Shown here piece by piece: positions 20,700 through 32,723 of a stretch of DNA of 64,000 bases. Below the pieces are notes generated by a model that had not been told where the DNA came from, ran no database searches, and saw only the letters and a program-made list of their open reading frames with translations. Source of the DNA: Torymus aiolomorphi (Eukaryota > Arthropoda > Insecta > Hymenoptera > Torymidae); NCBI GenBank assembly GCA_036365515.1, contig CM070877.1:117215321-117279320 (forward strand). Direction: 5' to 3'. A program made the position numbers and the translations under genes. Numbering within the stretch: position 1 is the stretch's first letter; each line of letters starts with the position of its first letter.

Positions 20700-21605
20700 A
20701 TTTAAATAATAGTCTTGCTTATTGTTGCATGTCTACATGACTCCCTTATATGCGTGGACCTCACGTCTCCCGGTTACTTGGGTTTTTAAATTATTTAAAT
20801 AATCGTTTTGCTTATTTTTTCATGTCTACATGACTCCCTTATATGCGTGGACCTCGCGTCCCCCGGCTACTTGGGTTTAAAAGTTATTTAAATAATCTTT
20901 TTGCTTATTTTTTCATATCTAAATGAGTCCCTTATATGCGTGGACCTCATATCCCCCGCCTACTTGGGTTTAAAAATTATTTAAATAATCATTTTGCTTA
21001 TTTTTTCATGTCTAAATGACTCCCTTATATGCGTGGACCGCGCGTCCCTCGGCTACTTGGATTTAAAAATTATTAAAATAATCTCTTTGCTTATTTTTTC
21101 ATGTCTACATGACTCTCTTATATGCGTGGACCTCATATCTCCCGCCTACTTGGGTTTAAAAATTATTTAAATAATCCTTTGGTTTATTTTTTCATGTCTA
21201 CATGACTTCCTCATATGCGTGGACCTCGCGTCCCCCGCCTACTTGGGTTTAAAAATTATTTAAGTAATCGTTTTGCTTATTTTTTCATGTCTACATGACT
21301 CTCTTATATGCGTGGACCTCATATCCCCCGCCTACTTGGGTTTAAAATTGTTTAAATAATTGTCTTGCTTATTGTTGCACGTCTACGAAATTCCCTAATA
21401 TGCGTGGACCTCGCGTCCCCCGGCTACTTAATTGGGTTTAAAAATTATTTAAATAATCATTTTGCTTATTTCTTCATGTCTACTACACGACTCCCTTTTA
21501 TGCGTGGACCTCATATTCCCCGGTTACTTGGGTTTAAAAATTATTTAAATAATCGTTTTGCTTATTTTTTCATGTCTACATGACTCCCTTATATGCGTGG
21601 ACCCC
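20700..21605 (-). repeat. 93-bp tandem repeat array
   Basis: GCGTGGACC starts recur every 93 bp where measured (20751, 20844, 20937). Units differ by point changes such as CTCATATCC versus CTCGCGTCC, which alternate irregularly along the array. Isolated units also occur near 38172-38300. Confidence 0.9.
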
Positions 21606-21914
21606 GCCCCTTAACTTGCTTCAGGCCCTAGGCCCTAGCCTATTAGGACTTTGCGTAGAGACGGCCCTGCAGAAATCCAATAACCTATGCGGCTTTTGTA
21701 CCCGGGGTCTGATTCTGATGAACGTGAAGGCGTGACACACATAAAATAAGGACACAGACCTGTCTCGGCGGAAATCACGCTTATGCGCATGCGCACGCCC
21801 GATGTTTTTGGTTTTTTTAGTAGGTTTTAGAGGCGCGAGTCGAGGAAGACCATGCATAGACCATGGTCTATGATATTGTCTCATCTCGACTTACCATTTT
21901 TACATCGACTCGAG

Positions 21915-22433
21915 TAAGGTAAAGGAGGCAGTACTGGGACAAAACCTATTTTGGGACCAGAAGTGGGACAGCAGTAAAAAACTACGATGAACGGTTAATG
22001 TGATAAAAGCATTACTTCATTAGTATTCTTTATGATGTTAGCTACGTAGTCACTTCATTGTTGTGTTGATTTATGTTATGTTTGAACTTTATCCCACTAT
22101 AGGTACCCCTTAATTCCCATATCGTAGTAGTGGGACACGTTTAAAAAGTATTGTCCCACTACTGCGTCAAGTGGGCGTTCCACTACCGGTTATAAATAAG
22201 TTACCGTGTACCACTACACTAGTCGATAGTCATTTTCTTTTAATGAGATTCTTTTAATACACCAATAACGGAAGAAAGCATCTTTTTTTCTTAAAATAAA
22301 CCTTGAGACACGAGCTACCTGCTGAGGTAATTAGTTTTTATGTATTGTGCTAAGTTTTGGCAATAGAAAAGATTATAAAAAAAGTATGGTCAAAACTGTT
22401 TCACTACTACCTACTTTACCTTATTTGAAACGC
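21915..22433. mobile_element. TIR element, TAAGGTAAA family, copy 1
   Basis: Left end TAAGGTAAAGGAGGCAGTAC and right end ACTACCTACTTTACCTTA are inverted. GTGGGAC/GTCCCAC words recur inside, including a hairpin around 22128-22165. The end TAAGGTAAA is shared with the 55714-56838 element. Confidence 0.65.
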
Positions 22434-23427
22434 AAGTTTATGTCGACTTTTAAGTAGTCACATAGACAAGTTTTGTCGAGACAACGTTTTGCCGAGACAA
22501 AATTATGAAACATGGGAACACGTATTGATGAACTTTAACAAAATTAGAGGAATGGCGCAACGATTTGAATAGCGCCATTTTTATAATAATTATATGGTTG
22601 GAATTTTTTTTCAGCATTTTTAATAAAATTACCAAAAGAATTTGTAGTTTTAATAATTTTTTTTTCATTATCATTATACTAGCTTAATTCATGCGCGCTG
22701 CGCACGCTTTATGTACTTTCTTTATTAAACATGCTAAGAATAATTTATTTCTTATAATCTGGAAATCTTTTTCTTTTAATTTTAATGCATCTTTAATAAT
22801 TGATATAATACATTTACTCTTCACGAATAATAAATTTTAAGGCTAGAAACTATAAGCTTATTCGAAAAATTTTTTAACGAAGTATAATTGAATAAAGAAT
22901 AAGATCTGAACATAATATTGATAATTTATTCTACTAGTTAAATCCATTCGCGTTCCATGTACTTTTTTTTGTTAAACATGCTAAGAATAATTTATTCGTT
23001 ATACATAATATATTGACATAATTTATTTTAAAGAATCTCTTTCACTTTTCATTTCAATTCTCGAACCCTTCTTTATTGCTAAAATTAAACACCCCAATCA
23101 AAAACTAATCATATTGTTCTTTATTTCTGGCCATCACTTCAACAAACAATTATTACGTGTTATTTATTTTTTATTCTAAAAGAAACATTAATTTAATTAT
23201 TATTTATTTAATACTTTTCACTTTAATCATTTTAATTACAATAAATAAAATTAAAGCGACAACCAACATTAATTTGATTATTATTTAATTAATATTTTTC
23301 ATTTTAATCATTTTCATTCCAACTTGAAACTATAGCTATGATGTAGGAAGGTTTTCTGGAAAAGTGATCATTTGTAAATGTCTCCGCATTTGTTTTCTCT
23401 CAAACAACTACTTAATATTTTAACTCA
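22434..23427. other. AT-rich intergenic DNA with a direct duplication
   Basis: A segment reading ATGTACTTTCTTTATTAAAC then ATGCTAAGAATAATTTATT recurs about 253 bp apart (22712 and 22965), which indicates an old tandem duplication. TTAATTTGATTATTAT-like words also repeat near 23210 and 23270. No gene was recognised. Confidence 0.5.
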
Positions 23428-24826
23428 TTTTTTAACGGTGTTCATAAATTTACGTAGTTTTTTTTTACAAGTGAAGACTGTATGTAAGTGTATGTTAATA
23501 ATTATTGTCTTTTAGAGATGAAATTAAAGGAATATGTACATTACGCAAGGAGATTTCAAATTAACAAAAATTTGCAAATAATCATCATTTATTTATGCAT
23601 CTAACAAATAAATAAATACACTCTGTTATTTTATATCTTTCTGTTACTTTTAAATTAGTGAAAAGTACAAGTTCGTGAGAATGGTACACAATAGATTTCT
23701 TCTTGTAACGACAACAAAATGTTCAGTCAATATCTTAATTATCTTATAACGTATATCGGTATATGGATTAAAAAAACATTATTAAACTAAATAATAGTAT
23801 GCGTTGATAAATGAGCATAAATCATCACAAACACTGTTACAATATGACACCCAAGTTTAAGGTTGCATTGGCCGTAAGGTCCCTGCCAAAAGTTAGTTTT
23901 TCACGTTAAAACTGCGATAAATAATTATGTAAAACAATTGATTAATTTTTAGTTCTCGCGATCAATCTATTATTGCAATTGGAATATTATAAGCTTTAAA
24001 AATAAAAAATCAAAGCAAAATTGTGAACTTAGCACTATACTTTTTAAAAATCGTCATTACGCTGAAATTAGTGCATTTTGACAAATTTTGAAGATTTTAC
24101 AATTTTGCTTTGATTTTTTATTTTTAAAGCTTATAATATTCCAATTGCAATAATAAATTGATCGCGAGAACTAAAAATTGATCAATTGCTTTACATAATT
24201 ATTTATCGTAGTTTTAACGTGAAAAACTATAGTCCCTGCCAAAAGTTATAACTTTTGGCAGGGACCTTACGGCCAATGCAACCTTAAACTTGGGTGTCAT
24301 ATTGTAAGTTTTTATGATGATTTATGCTCATTTAGCAACGCATACTATTATTTAGCTTCATAATGTTTTTTTGTAATCCATATACCGATATACGTTATAA
24401 GATAATTAAGATATTGACTGCATATTTTGTTGGCGTTACAAGAAGAAATCAAAGTGAAAAAGCCAGTTGCAAGCTCAGTACACTCAATTAGTGTGCAAAT
24501 TGCACCACCGAAAAAGAAATAAGAAAAATATACGGCATTTAAGTTAATGCAATATATCTCCAATTGTTTAGCATCGATCTACTGTGTACCATTCTCACGA
24601 ACTTGTACTTTTCACTAATTTAAAGTAACACAAAAATGTTAAATAACAGAGTGTATTTATTTATTTTTTAGATGCATAATTAAAGAATTACTTGCTAATT
24701 TTTGTTAATTTGAAATTCCCTTGCATAATTTACATATTCCTTTTATTTAATTTCTAAGAGACAATTATTAACATACCCTTATATAGTCTTCACTTGTGTT
24801 AAAAATAAAAAAACCAACTACGTAAA

Positions 24827-24831
24827 TTTAT
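24827..24831 (+). repeat. Copia target site duplication TTTAT, left
   Basis: TTTAT here and at 29791-29795. The palindromic host supplies the empty-site sequence (CGTAAATTTATGAACACCG, read from its other arm), confirming a 5-bp duplication. Confidence 0.92.
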
Positions 24832-25138
24832 TGTTATTATTCAATTAACCATTCGCATTAATGTAATAATAACATACTTGATTTGAAATATAGCGCGATA
24901 GGAGAGAAGTCGACTAGAGCAGTATATATATGTTCATGTATTGTTTTGGCTATTGTAGTTATGAGGCGCAGGTAGACTTCCGTCTCTCGCTCTCTGTCGC
25001 GTTCCAGCCGTGATGGGCTTCACACCATCCTGGACACGAGTGTATTTATTACGGATAGAATAAAGTTGCTTTGTACCAAATTAATATTACTCGAGTCGAC
25101 TTGGCAACCACTGCCCTTTTATTCATTATTTAACATCA
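24832..25138 (+). repeat. Copia 5' LTR
   Basis: It begins TGTTATTATTC and ends TTAACATCA. A TATA-like AGTATATATATG lies at about 24921-24932 and an AATAAA polyadenylation hexamer at 25059-25064, in the order expected for U3-R-U5. Confidence 0.95.
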
Positions 25139-25152
25139 GGTTATGGGCCCAG
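25139..25152 (+). promoter_or_regulatory. Copia primer binding site
   Basis: GGTTATGGGCCCAG follows the 5' LTR directly. This is the primer site typical of Copia, complementary to an internal part of initiator-Met tRNA rather than its 3' end (established for Drosophila copia). Confidence 0.85.
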
Positions 25153-25255
25153 ACTCAACGCGAGCCCGCAGTGTATTTATTGTGTGATCGAACTCATCGT
25201 AGCCGTCACTACTATTCTTTGCTTGCCTGTATTTCAAGCACCGACCGACGCCATC

Positions 25256-28200
25256 ATGACGACTCGTATGCCGGGCAGCTATCTCCCCCTGGATCGTCTA
25301 AAAGGACGCGAAAATTATTGCACGTGGGCCACAGGCATTCGAGCCTACCTACAACTGGAAGAATTATGGGACACGATTGAGGCACCGACCGGAGGAGAGC
25401 TGTGCACGGATCCAAAAAAAATTACGCAAGCTCTAGCAAAAATCACGCTAGCCGTCGACCCAGCCATCTATCCACATATCACCGACGCAACGTCTTCAAA
25501 AAATGCCTGGGAAAATCTCAAGAAAGCATACGATGACAGTGGACTAATGCGCAAGGTCAACTTGCTCCGACTTCTTTCCACAACGAAACTAGAGCACTGC
25601 ACATCAGTCGAAGAATACGTCAATAAAATAATTAACGCTCAACAACAATTACAAGGAACAGGTATGAAGTTGCCGGACGAGCTTGTTGGCGCGCTTTTGC
25701 TCGCGGGGTTGCCGGAATGTTACCAACCCATGATAATGGCAATGGAGTCATCTAGTAGCGCCATCACAGCGGACTTGGTGAAAACAAAACTGCTACAGGA
25801 AGTCAAGGCGTCCGACTTCGTTGTCGACTCAAGCCGTGACGAGGTCAAAGGTTTTTATGCGTATCCGAACCGTTCAACAAATCGCCAAGGATTCCACTCG
25901 CAAAACTCAAATCGACAGACACAAGAACAAATACGCTGCTACAACTGCAACCGTTTTGGACACTACTCGTCAAGCTGCCCCAAACCCAAAAGGAAATCAC
26001 GCGCATTTGCAGCGAAGGATGATAGTCAGTCTGAAACTGACGAGTCTCCTGATAGTATAGTAGTGAGTGCATTGCAAGTGTGTAACGAATCGGCGCCGAT
26101 CAACAATTCGGAGTGGATTCTCGACTCTGGAACGTCCAAACACATGTCGCCGCATGTTAATTTAATAGTGAATCAACGAAGGACAAATGTGAACAATGTA
26201 GTGATAGCCAACAAAACCAAAGCACCTGTCTCCGCCTTGGGGGACGTATACATTCAGAACAATAATCAAACTATTAAACTCGAGGATGTATTACACGTGC
26301 CGGGCATTGCCTTTAATCTAATGTCGATAAGTGCAATGACCAAGCGTGGTCACAAAGTATTTTTTGACGGACCCAACTGTCAAGTGGTAGACAAAAACAA
26401 TCGTGAGATAATGCAGGGTAAATTATCCCAAAATGATGTGTACCGTGTTCATTTTAAACAGTCAAACTGCAGTACAGAAACAAAAGTCACAGCTTGCTCC
26501 GCTCAGTCTAACACCAACTTAGACATCTGGCATCGACGACTAGCACACCTCAACGACAGTTATCTGAAGAAGCTTCGCGATTCTGCAGCCACCGGCATTC
26601 ACTTCAGTCCCAAGGACCAGCTCACTCAGTGTGAGACGTGTGCAGCAGGAAAGTTGTGCAAAAAGACCTTCACTGCCAACGACAAGCATGCTTCAGACAA
26701 ACTAGCACTGGTGCACAGTGACTTATGCCAGATGGATGCGTTATCACTTGGAGGAGCAAAATACTTCATGACTTTGTTGGACGACTATAGTCGAAAAGTT
26801 TTTATATACTTACTAAAGAGTAAAGACGAAGCATCTAAATGCATCAAGCATTTCATACAAGAGATGAAAAGGATATACGACCTCAAAATCAAAGTACTAC
26901 GTTCAGACAATGGAAAGGAGTATGTAAACAGCACCGTTAAAGGATTTCTGGAACAGAACAGTATAATTCACCAGACTAGCATTGCCCATAACCCCCAGCA
27001 AAATGGCAGAGCTGAGAGAATTAATCGCACACTCTTAGACAAAGTCAGATGCATGCTAGTTGAATCTGGTCTACCAAAGAAATTCTGGGGAGAGTCACTC
27101 ATGACGGCTGCTTACATACACAATAGATCTCCAAAAACTTGCCTAGAATCCAAGACTCCGGAAGAGGTGTGGACAGGCATCAAACCTGATCTCTCACATA
27201 TGAGAGTCTTTGGATGCAGGGCACATGTCTACGTACCTGACGTAAAGCGCAGTAAAATAGATCCAAAAACTTCTCAGTGCATCATGCTGGGTTATTGCAA
27301 GGACCAAAAAGGCTATAGGCTATGGGACCCGTCCAGCGAAGTGGTAGTGACTGCCAGAGACGTTGTTTTCTTTGAGAAACCGCTTATAACAGCGTCTGAG
27401 GTAGTCTTTTTACCTCTCCAGGACCGCACAGGCATAATGCCAAATCATACGCAGCATGATGACCATCACCACGAAAACCATCTAGAAAATCCACAGCACA
27501 GTCAACTAGGAAACAGTTCTAACGAAGATATTAAGCTCAGCAAGGAGAAGCAACATACTCAAACAGAAACCGGACCATCACATCAGCAATCAAACACTCC
27601 AGCAACGAGCTCTGATGATGAGCACCCTCAACAATTTGAATTACGCAGATCCCAGCGCCCCAAGAAGAAAAATAGGAAGTACGACGATCATGTATTGTAT
27701 CAAGTCAATGCAACCACCAACGAGCCACAGACTTTCGAGGAGGCGATGGCAGGACCAGAGAAGGAGCAGTGGTGGCATGCCATGAAAGCAGAGTACTCCT
27801 CGATACTGCAAAACAATACATGGACCTTACAACCTTTACCAACAGGACACAACGTCATTGGATGCAAGTGGGTATATAAACGTAAGTCCACAGCAGACGG
27901 TAGTACACGCTACAAAGCAAGATTAGTTGCAAAAGGCTTCGGACAAATCAAAGGAATCGACTATGATGATACATATTCTCCTGTGGTAAGGTTTACTACA
28001 CTCCGAATACTTTTTGCTTTCGCAGCCAGAATAGGTTTAGACATCTACCATCTTGACGTAGAAACTGCGTTTCTACATGGAAATTTGGAGGAGACTGTCT
28101 ATCTCCAACAACCTCCAGGTTTTGTGCAGATGGGTCAAGAGAACCTCGTCTGTTTCCTACACAAAGCTCTATATGGACTGAAACAAGGAAGCAGAGCCTG

Positions 28201-29275
28201 GAATAAAACGGTCAATGATTTGCTTAAGAAAATCAACATGGTCCAGTCTGACCTTGATTCTTGCGTGTACTACTATATCAATCAGCGAAAATTAATTATA
28301 ACAGCCTTATTTGTTGATGACTTTTTAATTTTTACCAACAGTGTCGACTTCTTCTCCACGTTCAAGAACGCGCTCACCAAATGTGTTCCAGTTAAGGACC
28401 TGGGTATGGTCAAAAATTGCCTTGGAATCAACATCAAAATCAACAAGGTCCAAGGGACCATCGAATTGGACCAATCAGACTACATAGAGAGTGTACTTCA
28501 AAGATTTAACCTACACGAGTGCAAGGGTGCATCCACACCCATGGATCCTGGCTCAACTCTAAACACCACGGTGTCACCCATTAAAGACGAGGAGCTGAAC
28601 AGACTACGGAAAATCCCATACTAAAATGCTGTTGGTGCCCTACTGTATCTGGTACAAGCGACTAGGCCTGATCTAGCTTATGCTGTCAGCTCAGTAAGCA
28701 GGTTTAATCAATGCTACGATGACTCACACTGGACAGCTGTAAACAGGATAATGAGGTATTTACAGGCCACCAAAAATTACAGCTTAAAGTACAGCAGGAA
28801 TGAAGACACTAACCTCATCGGCTATTGTGATGCAAGTTGGGCCACAGACTACCAAGATGGCAAATCAACAACTGGATACATTTTCTTGCTGCAGGGTGGA
28901 CCAGTCAGTTGGAATAGTCGCAAACAAAACACCGTATCTCTGTCTAGCTCCCAAGCTGAATATATGGCACTCTCATCAGCCACCCTGGAAGCATTATGGT
29001 TGAGAGGTTTCTCAATCGAATTAGAGATCATTCGAATAAGTTCAATCCAGCTTTACTGTGACAACAAAGGAGCCATCGACCTAGGGAAGAACGCACGCTT
29101 CAGCAGTAGGACCAAACACATAAACGTGAGACATCACTTTATTATACAGAGCATTGAAGACAATCTAATTACAGTTACTTTCTTGCCATCGACTGAAATG
29201 TTAGCTGATGCGCTCACCAAAGCAACAACAAGGCAGAAGTTAGAAGATTTTGTCAATTATATTAAATTAGTGTGA
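25256..29275 (+). pseudogene. Copia gag-pol polyprotein with one in-frame stop
   Basis: A single frame of 1339 codons from ATG at 25256, interrupted only by TAA at 28622-28624 (codon 1123). In order: gag with DRLKGRENYCTWATG near the N terminus; a CCHC zinc knuckle CYNCNRFGHYSSSC (residues 228-241); aspartic protease ILDSG (Asp 290); GAG-pre-integrase DIWHRRLAHLN (423 on); integrase core with Asp 489, Asp 551 and Glu 587, the last pair at DD35E spacing; reverse transcriptase with FVDD (Asp 1021, 1022); and RNase H with YCDASWA (Asp 1192). An upstream open extension to 25184 lacks family similarity, so 25256 is taken as the start. The stop truncates pol between RT and RNase H. Because the rest is intact, the element was probably active recently but this copy cannot make full pol without readthrough. 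Confidence 0.93.
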
Positions 29276-29483
29276 TAACAAATTTTTATTATGTAAGAAT
29301 GACCTTACCTGTATATATATATATATATATGTGTGTATAAATTTAAATTTCTCTTGGTTTGTGTAAAATATACAATAATGTAATATTTTTAACAAGTTAC
29401 TATAAGCGCAGAGTATTGTAACCATAGTGAATCAAAAAAATGTTTTATTATTGTAAAATGCGAAATGATTAATTGAGGTGGCG

Positions 29484-29790
29484 TGTTATTATTCAATTAA
29501 CCATTCGCATTAATGTAATAATAACATACTTGATTTGAAATATAGCGCGATAGGAGAGAATTCGACTAGAGCAGTATATATATGTTCATGTATTGTTTTG
29601 GCTATTGTAGTTATGAGGCGCAGGTAGACTTCCGTCTCTCGCTCTCTGTCGCGTTCCAGCCGTGATGGGCTTCACACCATCCTGGACACGAGTGTATTTA
29701 TTACGGATAGAATAAAGTTGCTTTGTACCAAATTAATATTACTCGAGTCGACTTGGCAACCACTGCCCTTTTATTCATTATTTAACATCA
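29484..29790 (+). repeat. Copia 3' LTR
   Basis: Same length and sequence as the 5' LTR except for one base (GAATTCGAC here). It is preceded by the purine-rich AATTGAGGTGGCG. Confidence 0.95.
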
Positions 29791-29810
29791 TTTATGAACA
29801 CCGTTAAAAA

Positions 29811-30349
29811 GTTTTTTTCAAGACTTTTTTAAAAATCAAAAAAGATCATCATTCATCTTCATCTTTCATAATAATTTTTCATCTTTTTTAAAGCTAAAAA
29901 TGTCTATTACTTCAGTTTTTGGACCGTTAGGGTCTAATATTGCAGTCTTCTCCTAGTTAATATACTTTAATAAGCAATCAATTTTTACTTTTTCATTTAC
30001 ACCATTGTCTCTTAACTCCAAAAAGCATTTTGGACCATTCGTTACAATTTATTTTTCATTTCAAGATAGTATATTGTAACACTATTTATGATTATAATTT
30101 ATTTTAATAATCAATTTATTCTTATTTTTACATTTTTACATCAATTTTGTAAACACCACCATACATTCATGTATTAATTTGTAAGCGTTCTTGCGCGAAA
30201 CGCGTTTGAATTCCGCAGGAAGAAAATCAGAAGTGAAAACATTAGTCCGCGCGCAACGGCGCATGCGTTGACAAACCGACACAGCCCAACAACCGACTCG
30301 TACCGTGTGTCGGAATTGCTCTGTCTCGCGCCGACACGCTTACCAGAAT
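29811..30349. other. Intergenic, no gene seen
   Basis: AT-rich to about 30190, then GC-richer around 30190-30350 with CGCGCAACGGCGCATGCG-like sequence. No coding frame or clear repeat ends were recognised. Confidence 0.45.
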
Positions 30350-30465
30350 CAGGGGGGTGATTCTTAACCGATAAAACGTATCTCTTGTCTCTGTCTTACG
30401 CACTGATTTTGTATCTTCTATCTTTGTTGTTTCAGCTTATCTATCGGTTTAGAATCAGACCCCTG
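30350..30465. mobile_element. Small palindromic MITE
   Basis: CAGGGGGGTGATTCTTAACC on the left and GGTTTAGAATCAGACCCCTG on the right are inverted over about 25 bp, with a 65-bp core. The target duplication is not clear. Confidence 0.7.
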
Positions 30466-30554
30466 ACCCCCGGACCCGAATCTGCAAATTAGGGACTTGG
30501 CTCCGATTGGTTAAAAGTTGAGTCAGAGTTCGTGAGCCTGCACAGGCACAGTTA

Positions 30555-30600
30555 GAGTGAATGTACATTGTACATAAGCGCCGCGCTGCGCTGCGCTGCC
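30555..30600. mobile_element. One arm of a GTGAATGTACA-family MITE
   Basis: After TTA (30552-30554), GAGTGAATGTACATTGTACA then TAAGCGCCGCGCTGCG matches the ends of the MITE at 20488-20658 and the arm at about 36640-36738. Its mate is not clearly present; the chain of elements from 30604 may have inserted into it. Confidence 0.6.
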
Positions 30601-30603
30601 TAA

Positions 30604-31749
30604 GGCTGTGACTCCAATAGAGTACAGAGTGCTGTTTCGCGTGCTGTACGAGTGCTGTTTCGCATGCCATGTCGTGGCAGCACGCGTGTGGAACGTTTAG
30701 TATTTATATCTTATAGTGTAGAAAGGTCTCGCCAGTTATCCTCTGCGCATGTGCGCACCGCCAGTTGATCTCGGAGAAATGTAGCTATGTTAACTTCTGA
30801 CAAAAATATTTATACTAAAACTTCTAAGAAAAGGAAGAGGGAAGAGCCATCGAATAACAAATTGAAAACCTCATCAAAAATGCAGGTTGAAAATGTTAAC
30901 ATGAAAACATCCATTGTAGCCAGAATCAACATCATTATAATGGATTTTAATATGTTACCTAAACAAAAAAAAAGGCCTAGCTTTTCTAAAAATAATGAAA
31001 ATTTTTAAAAATTACATTAAAAAATAATGATTCTAATTTTTCATCTTGTATTAGTAATTTTTTTAAGTTTAATAAGAATGTTTTTAGATTCCTTTTTCAA
31101 ATTTTATGAATTTTAAGTACTACAACGAGTGAATATAATTAAATTCAATCGTAAAAAAAAATGCTTTTTATTATTCTTTATTAAATTTTGTGAAATACTA
31201 TCATTGCTGCCTTTTGCTTGTAATTTTGTATCTTGTATAAGTGAATTTTATAATTCTGTATCGTATAATATTTTTCCGTAGGTATTAATACCTAATATTT
31301 TACTAATGTTTTACTAATGTTTTACTAATATTTACTAATGTATAACTTTTTATATTTGCTATTGAAATAAATTTAAAAAATTTCAAATGTATTATCAATT
31401 TATTTCTATGCCTTTTTTTAATAATAATAAATATAAATTTTTTTAGTATTTCTTTATTTTTGCAAAAGTAAACATAAATATATATTGAAATGTAATGATA
31501 TTATACATAATAAAAGTATTAAATATACATTGTAATTTTGTAAATAATTTATTATTAATAAATAAGTTCGCTTTTTCTTCCAAATCAGCTGGCGGTGCGC
31601 ACATGCGCAGAGGATAACTGGCGAGACCTTTCTACACTATAAGATATAAATACTAAACGTTCCACATAACACGCGTGCTGCCACGACATGGCAAACAGCA
31701 CTCGTACAGTACGCGAAACAGCACTCTGTACTCTATTGGAGTCACAGCC
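30604..31749. mobile_element. Palindromic Harbinger-like element, chain member 1
   Basis: Ends GGCTGTGACTCC and GGAGTCACAGCC, with arms of about 165 bp (to CACCGCCAG at about 30766 and from CTGGCGGTGCGC at about 31589). TAA lies on both sides (30601-30603, 31750-31752), the target duplication of PIF/Harbinger elements. The 820-bp interior is AT-rich. Its 73-codon frame (30787-31008, rich in Lys, Asn and Thr) has no recognisable domain. Confidence 0.85.
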
Positions 31750-31752
31750 TAA

Positions 31753-32720
31753 GGGACTCGCCACAAATGGACCGTGCCATGCCGTGCCGTCGCCGCCCGG
31801 GCCGCCCCGTGCCATAGCGTGCCGAGCGCTTTTCGAATCGGAGTGCGCCGTCTATCAAGAGTATTGCTTCCGTGCTCCAAGCCCTTTTAGACATATGAGT
31901 TTGCCATCTGCAATCTTTGTTTATGAAGAAAAAATCAAGCATAGCCTGGATTGCTCCGAAATATTCTACAGGTAAAATCATTGTTAAATCATTGTAAATT
32001 TTGCTAATGTCAACATTATGTTAATTTTACGGTGTTATAACACTTTTTTTTTTGTTTAAATAGCATGGAATAGCATAGATTAAAAAAAAAGAAACTCTTA
32101 ACCTACTGTATGTCACATGGAACTGTTGTGTCCTCGTTTGTAATAAAATAAATAATAATTTAATAAATTAATTATTAATAATTATTATTATTAATTATTT
32201 AATTTAATAATAATAATAATTTGTAATAAAATATATTATTGTTCATATTTTAGTAGATACACAAAAACCCACCATCTCCTGAGCTTTTTTTCTTTTTTTT
32301 TTTAAAATTCTAGCTATTATCAATAACGATACTGCTGTCACATGTAGTTTACAACACGTTAACATTTTTTCCATTTTACTTTGGTCCATTCTGTAAATTA
32401 ATTATTAAACAGTATTAAACAAAAAAAAAGTGTTATAACACCGTAAAATTAACATAATGTTGACATTAGCAACATTTACAGTGATTTAACAATGATTTTA
32501 CCTGCAGAATATTTCGGAGCAATCCAGGCTATGCTTATTTTTTTCGTCATAAACAAAGATTGCAGATGGCAAACTCATATGTCCAAAAGGGCTTGGAGTA
32601 CGGAAGCAATACTCTTGATAGACGGCGCACTCCGATTCGAAAAGCGCTCGGCACGCTATGGCACGGGGCGGCCCGGGCGGCGACGGCACGGCACGGCACG
32701 GTCCATTTGTGGCGAGTCCC
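31753..32720. mobile_element. Palindromic Harbinger-like element, chain member 2
   Basis: Ends GGGACTCGCCACAAATGG and CCATTTGTGGCGAGTCCC, arms of about 300 bp and a 370-bp AT-rich centre. TAA lies on both sides (31750-31752, 32721-32723). The left TAA is shared with member 1 and the right TAA with member 3. The arms hold GC-rich GGCACGGGGCGGCCCGGGC-like sequence, giving spurious open frames on both strands. Confidence 0.87.
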
Positions 32721-32723
32721 TAA

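Larger units (their letters stand above)
19860..21669. mobile_element. hAT-type palindromic element of 93-bp repeats, copy 1
   Basis: The left end CAGGGCCGTATTACCGCC and right end ACGGCCCTG are inverted. The left 230 bp is the mirror of the right end of the 35029-36513 element. The interior consists of 93-bp tandem units (GCGTGGACCTC...CTTGGGTTTAAAAATTATTT...TTTTGCTTATTTTTTCATG), four or five in one orientation (20085-20480) and about ten in the opposite (20700-21600). An extra MITE sits at 20488-20658. The 8-bp flanks (GTCATACG, CAGAAATC) do not match and the right end differs from that of copy 2, so this copy is probably rearranged. Confidence 0.8.
24832..29790 (+). mobile_element. Ty1/Copia LTR retrotransposon, near intact
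   Basis: A 4959-bp element with two 307-bp LTRs, a 5-bp target duplication, a tRNA primer site directly after the 5' LTR, a purine-rich stretch (GAGGTGG) directly before the 3' LTR, and one long gag-pol frame. The two LTRs differ, by eye, at one position (AAGTCGAC against AATTCGAC). Insertion was therefore recent. A single in-frame stop in pol is the only obvious lesion. Confidence 0.95.
23428..29810. mobile_element. 1.4 kb palindrome interrupted by the Copia element
   Basis: The left end TTTTTTAACGGTGTTCATAA and right end GAACACCGTTAAAAA (finishing near 29810) are inverted. The arms are about 690 bp and run inward through ACTAATTTAAAGTAAC-like and TATAACGTATATCGGTATAT segments to a centre near 24080. 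Copia inserted 20 bp from the right end, leaving TTTAT at both borders. An inner pair, GGTCCCTGCCAAAAGTTA and its complement (23879 and 24237), suggests an element inside the palindrome core; a diverged relative is at 6780-7060. No coding sequence is present. Confidence 0.85.

Noticed and set aside
20085..21605. CRISPR-like array
   Set aside because: The 93-bp units are contiguous tandem repeats with no unique spacers, in a eukaryotic genome, with hAT ends outside.
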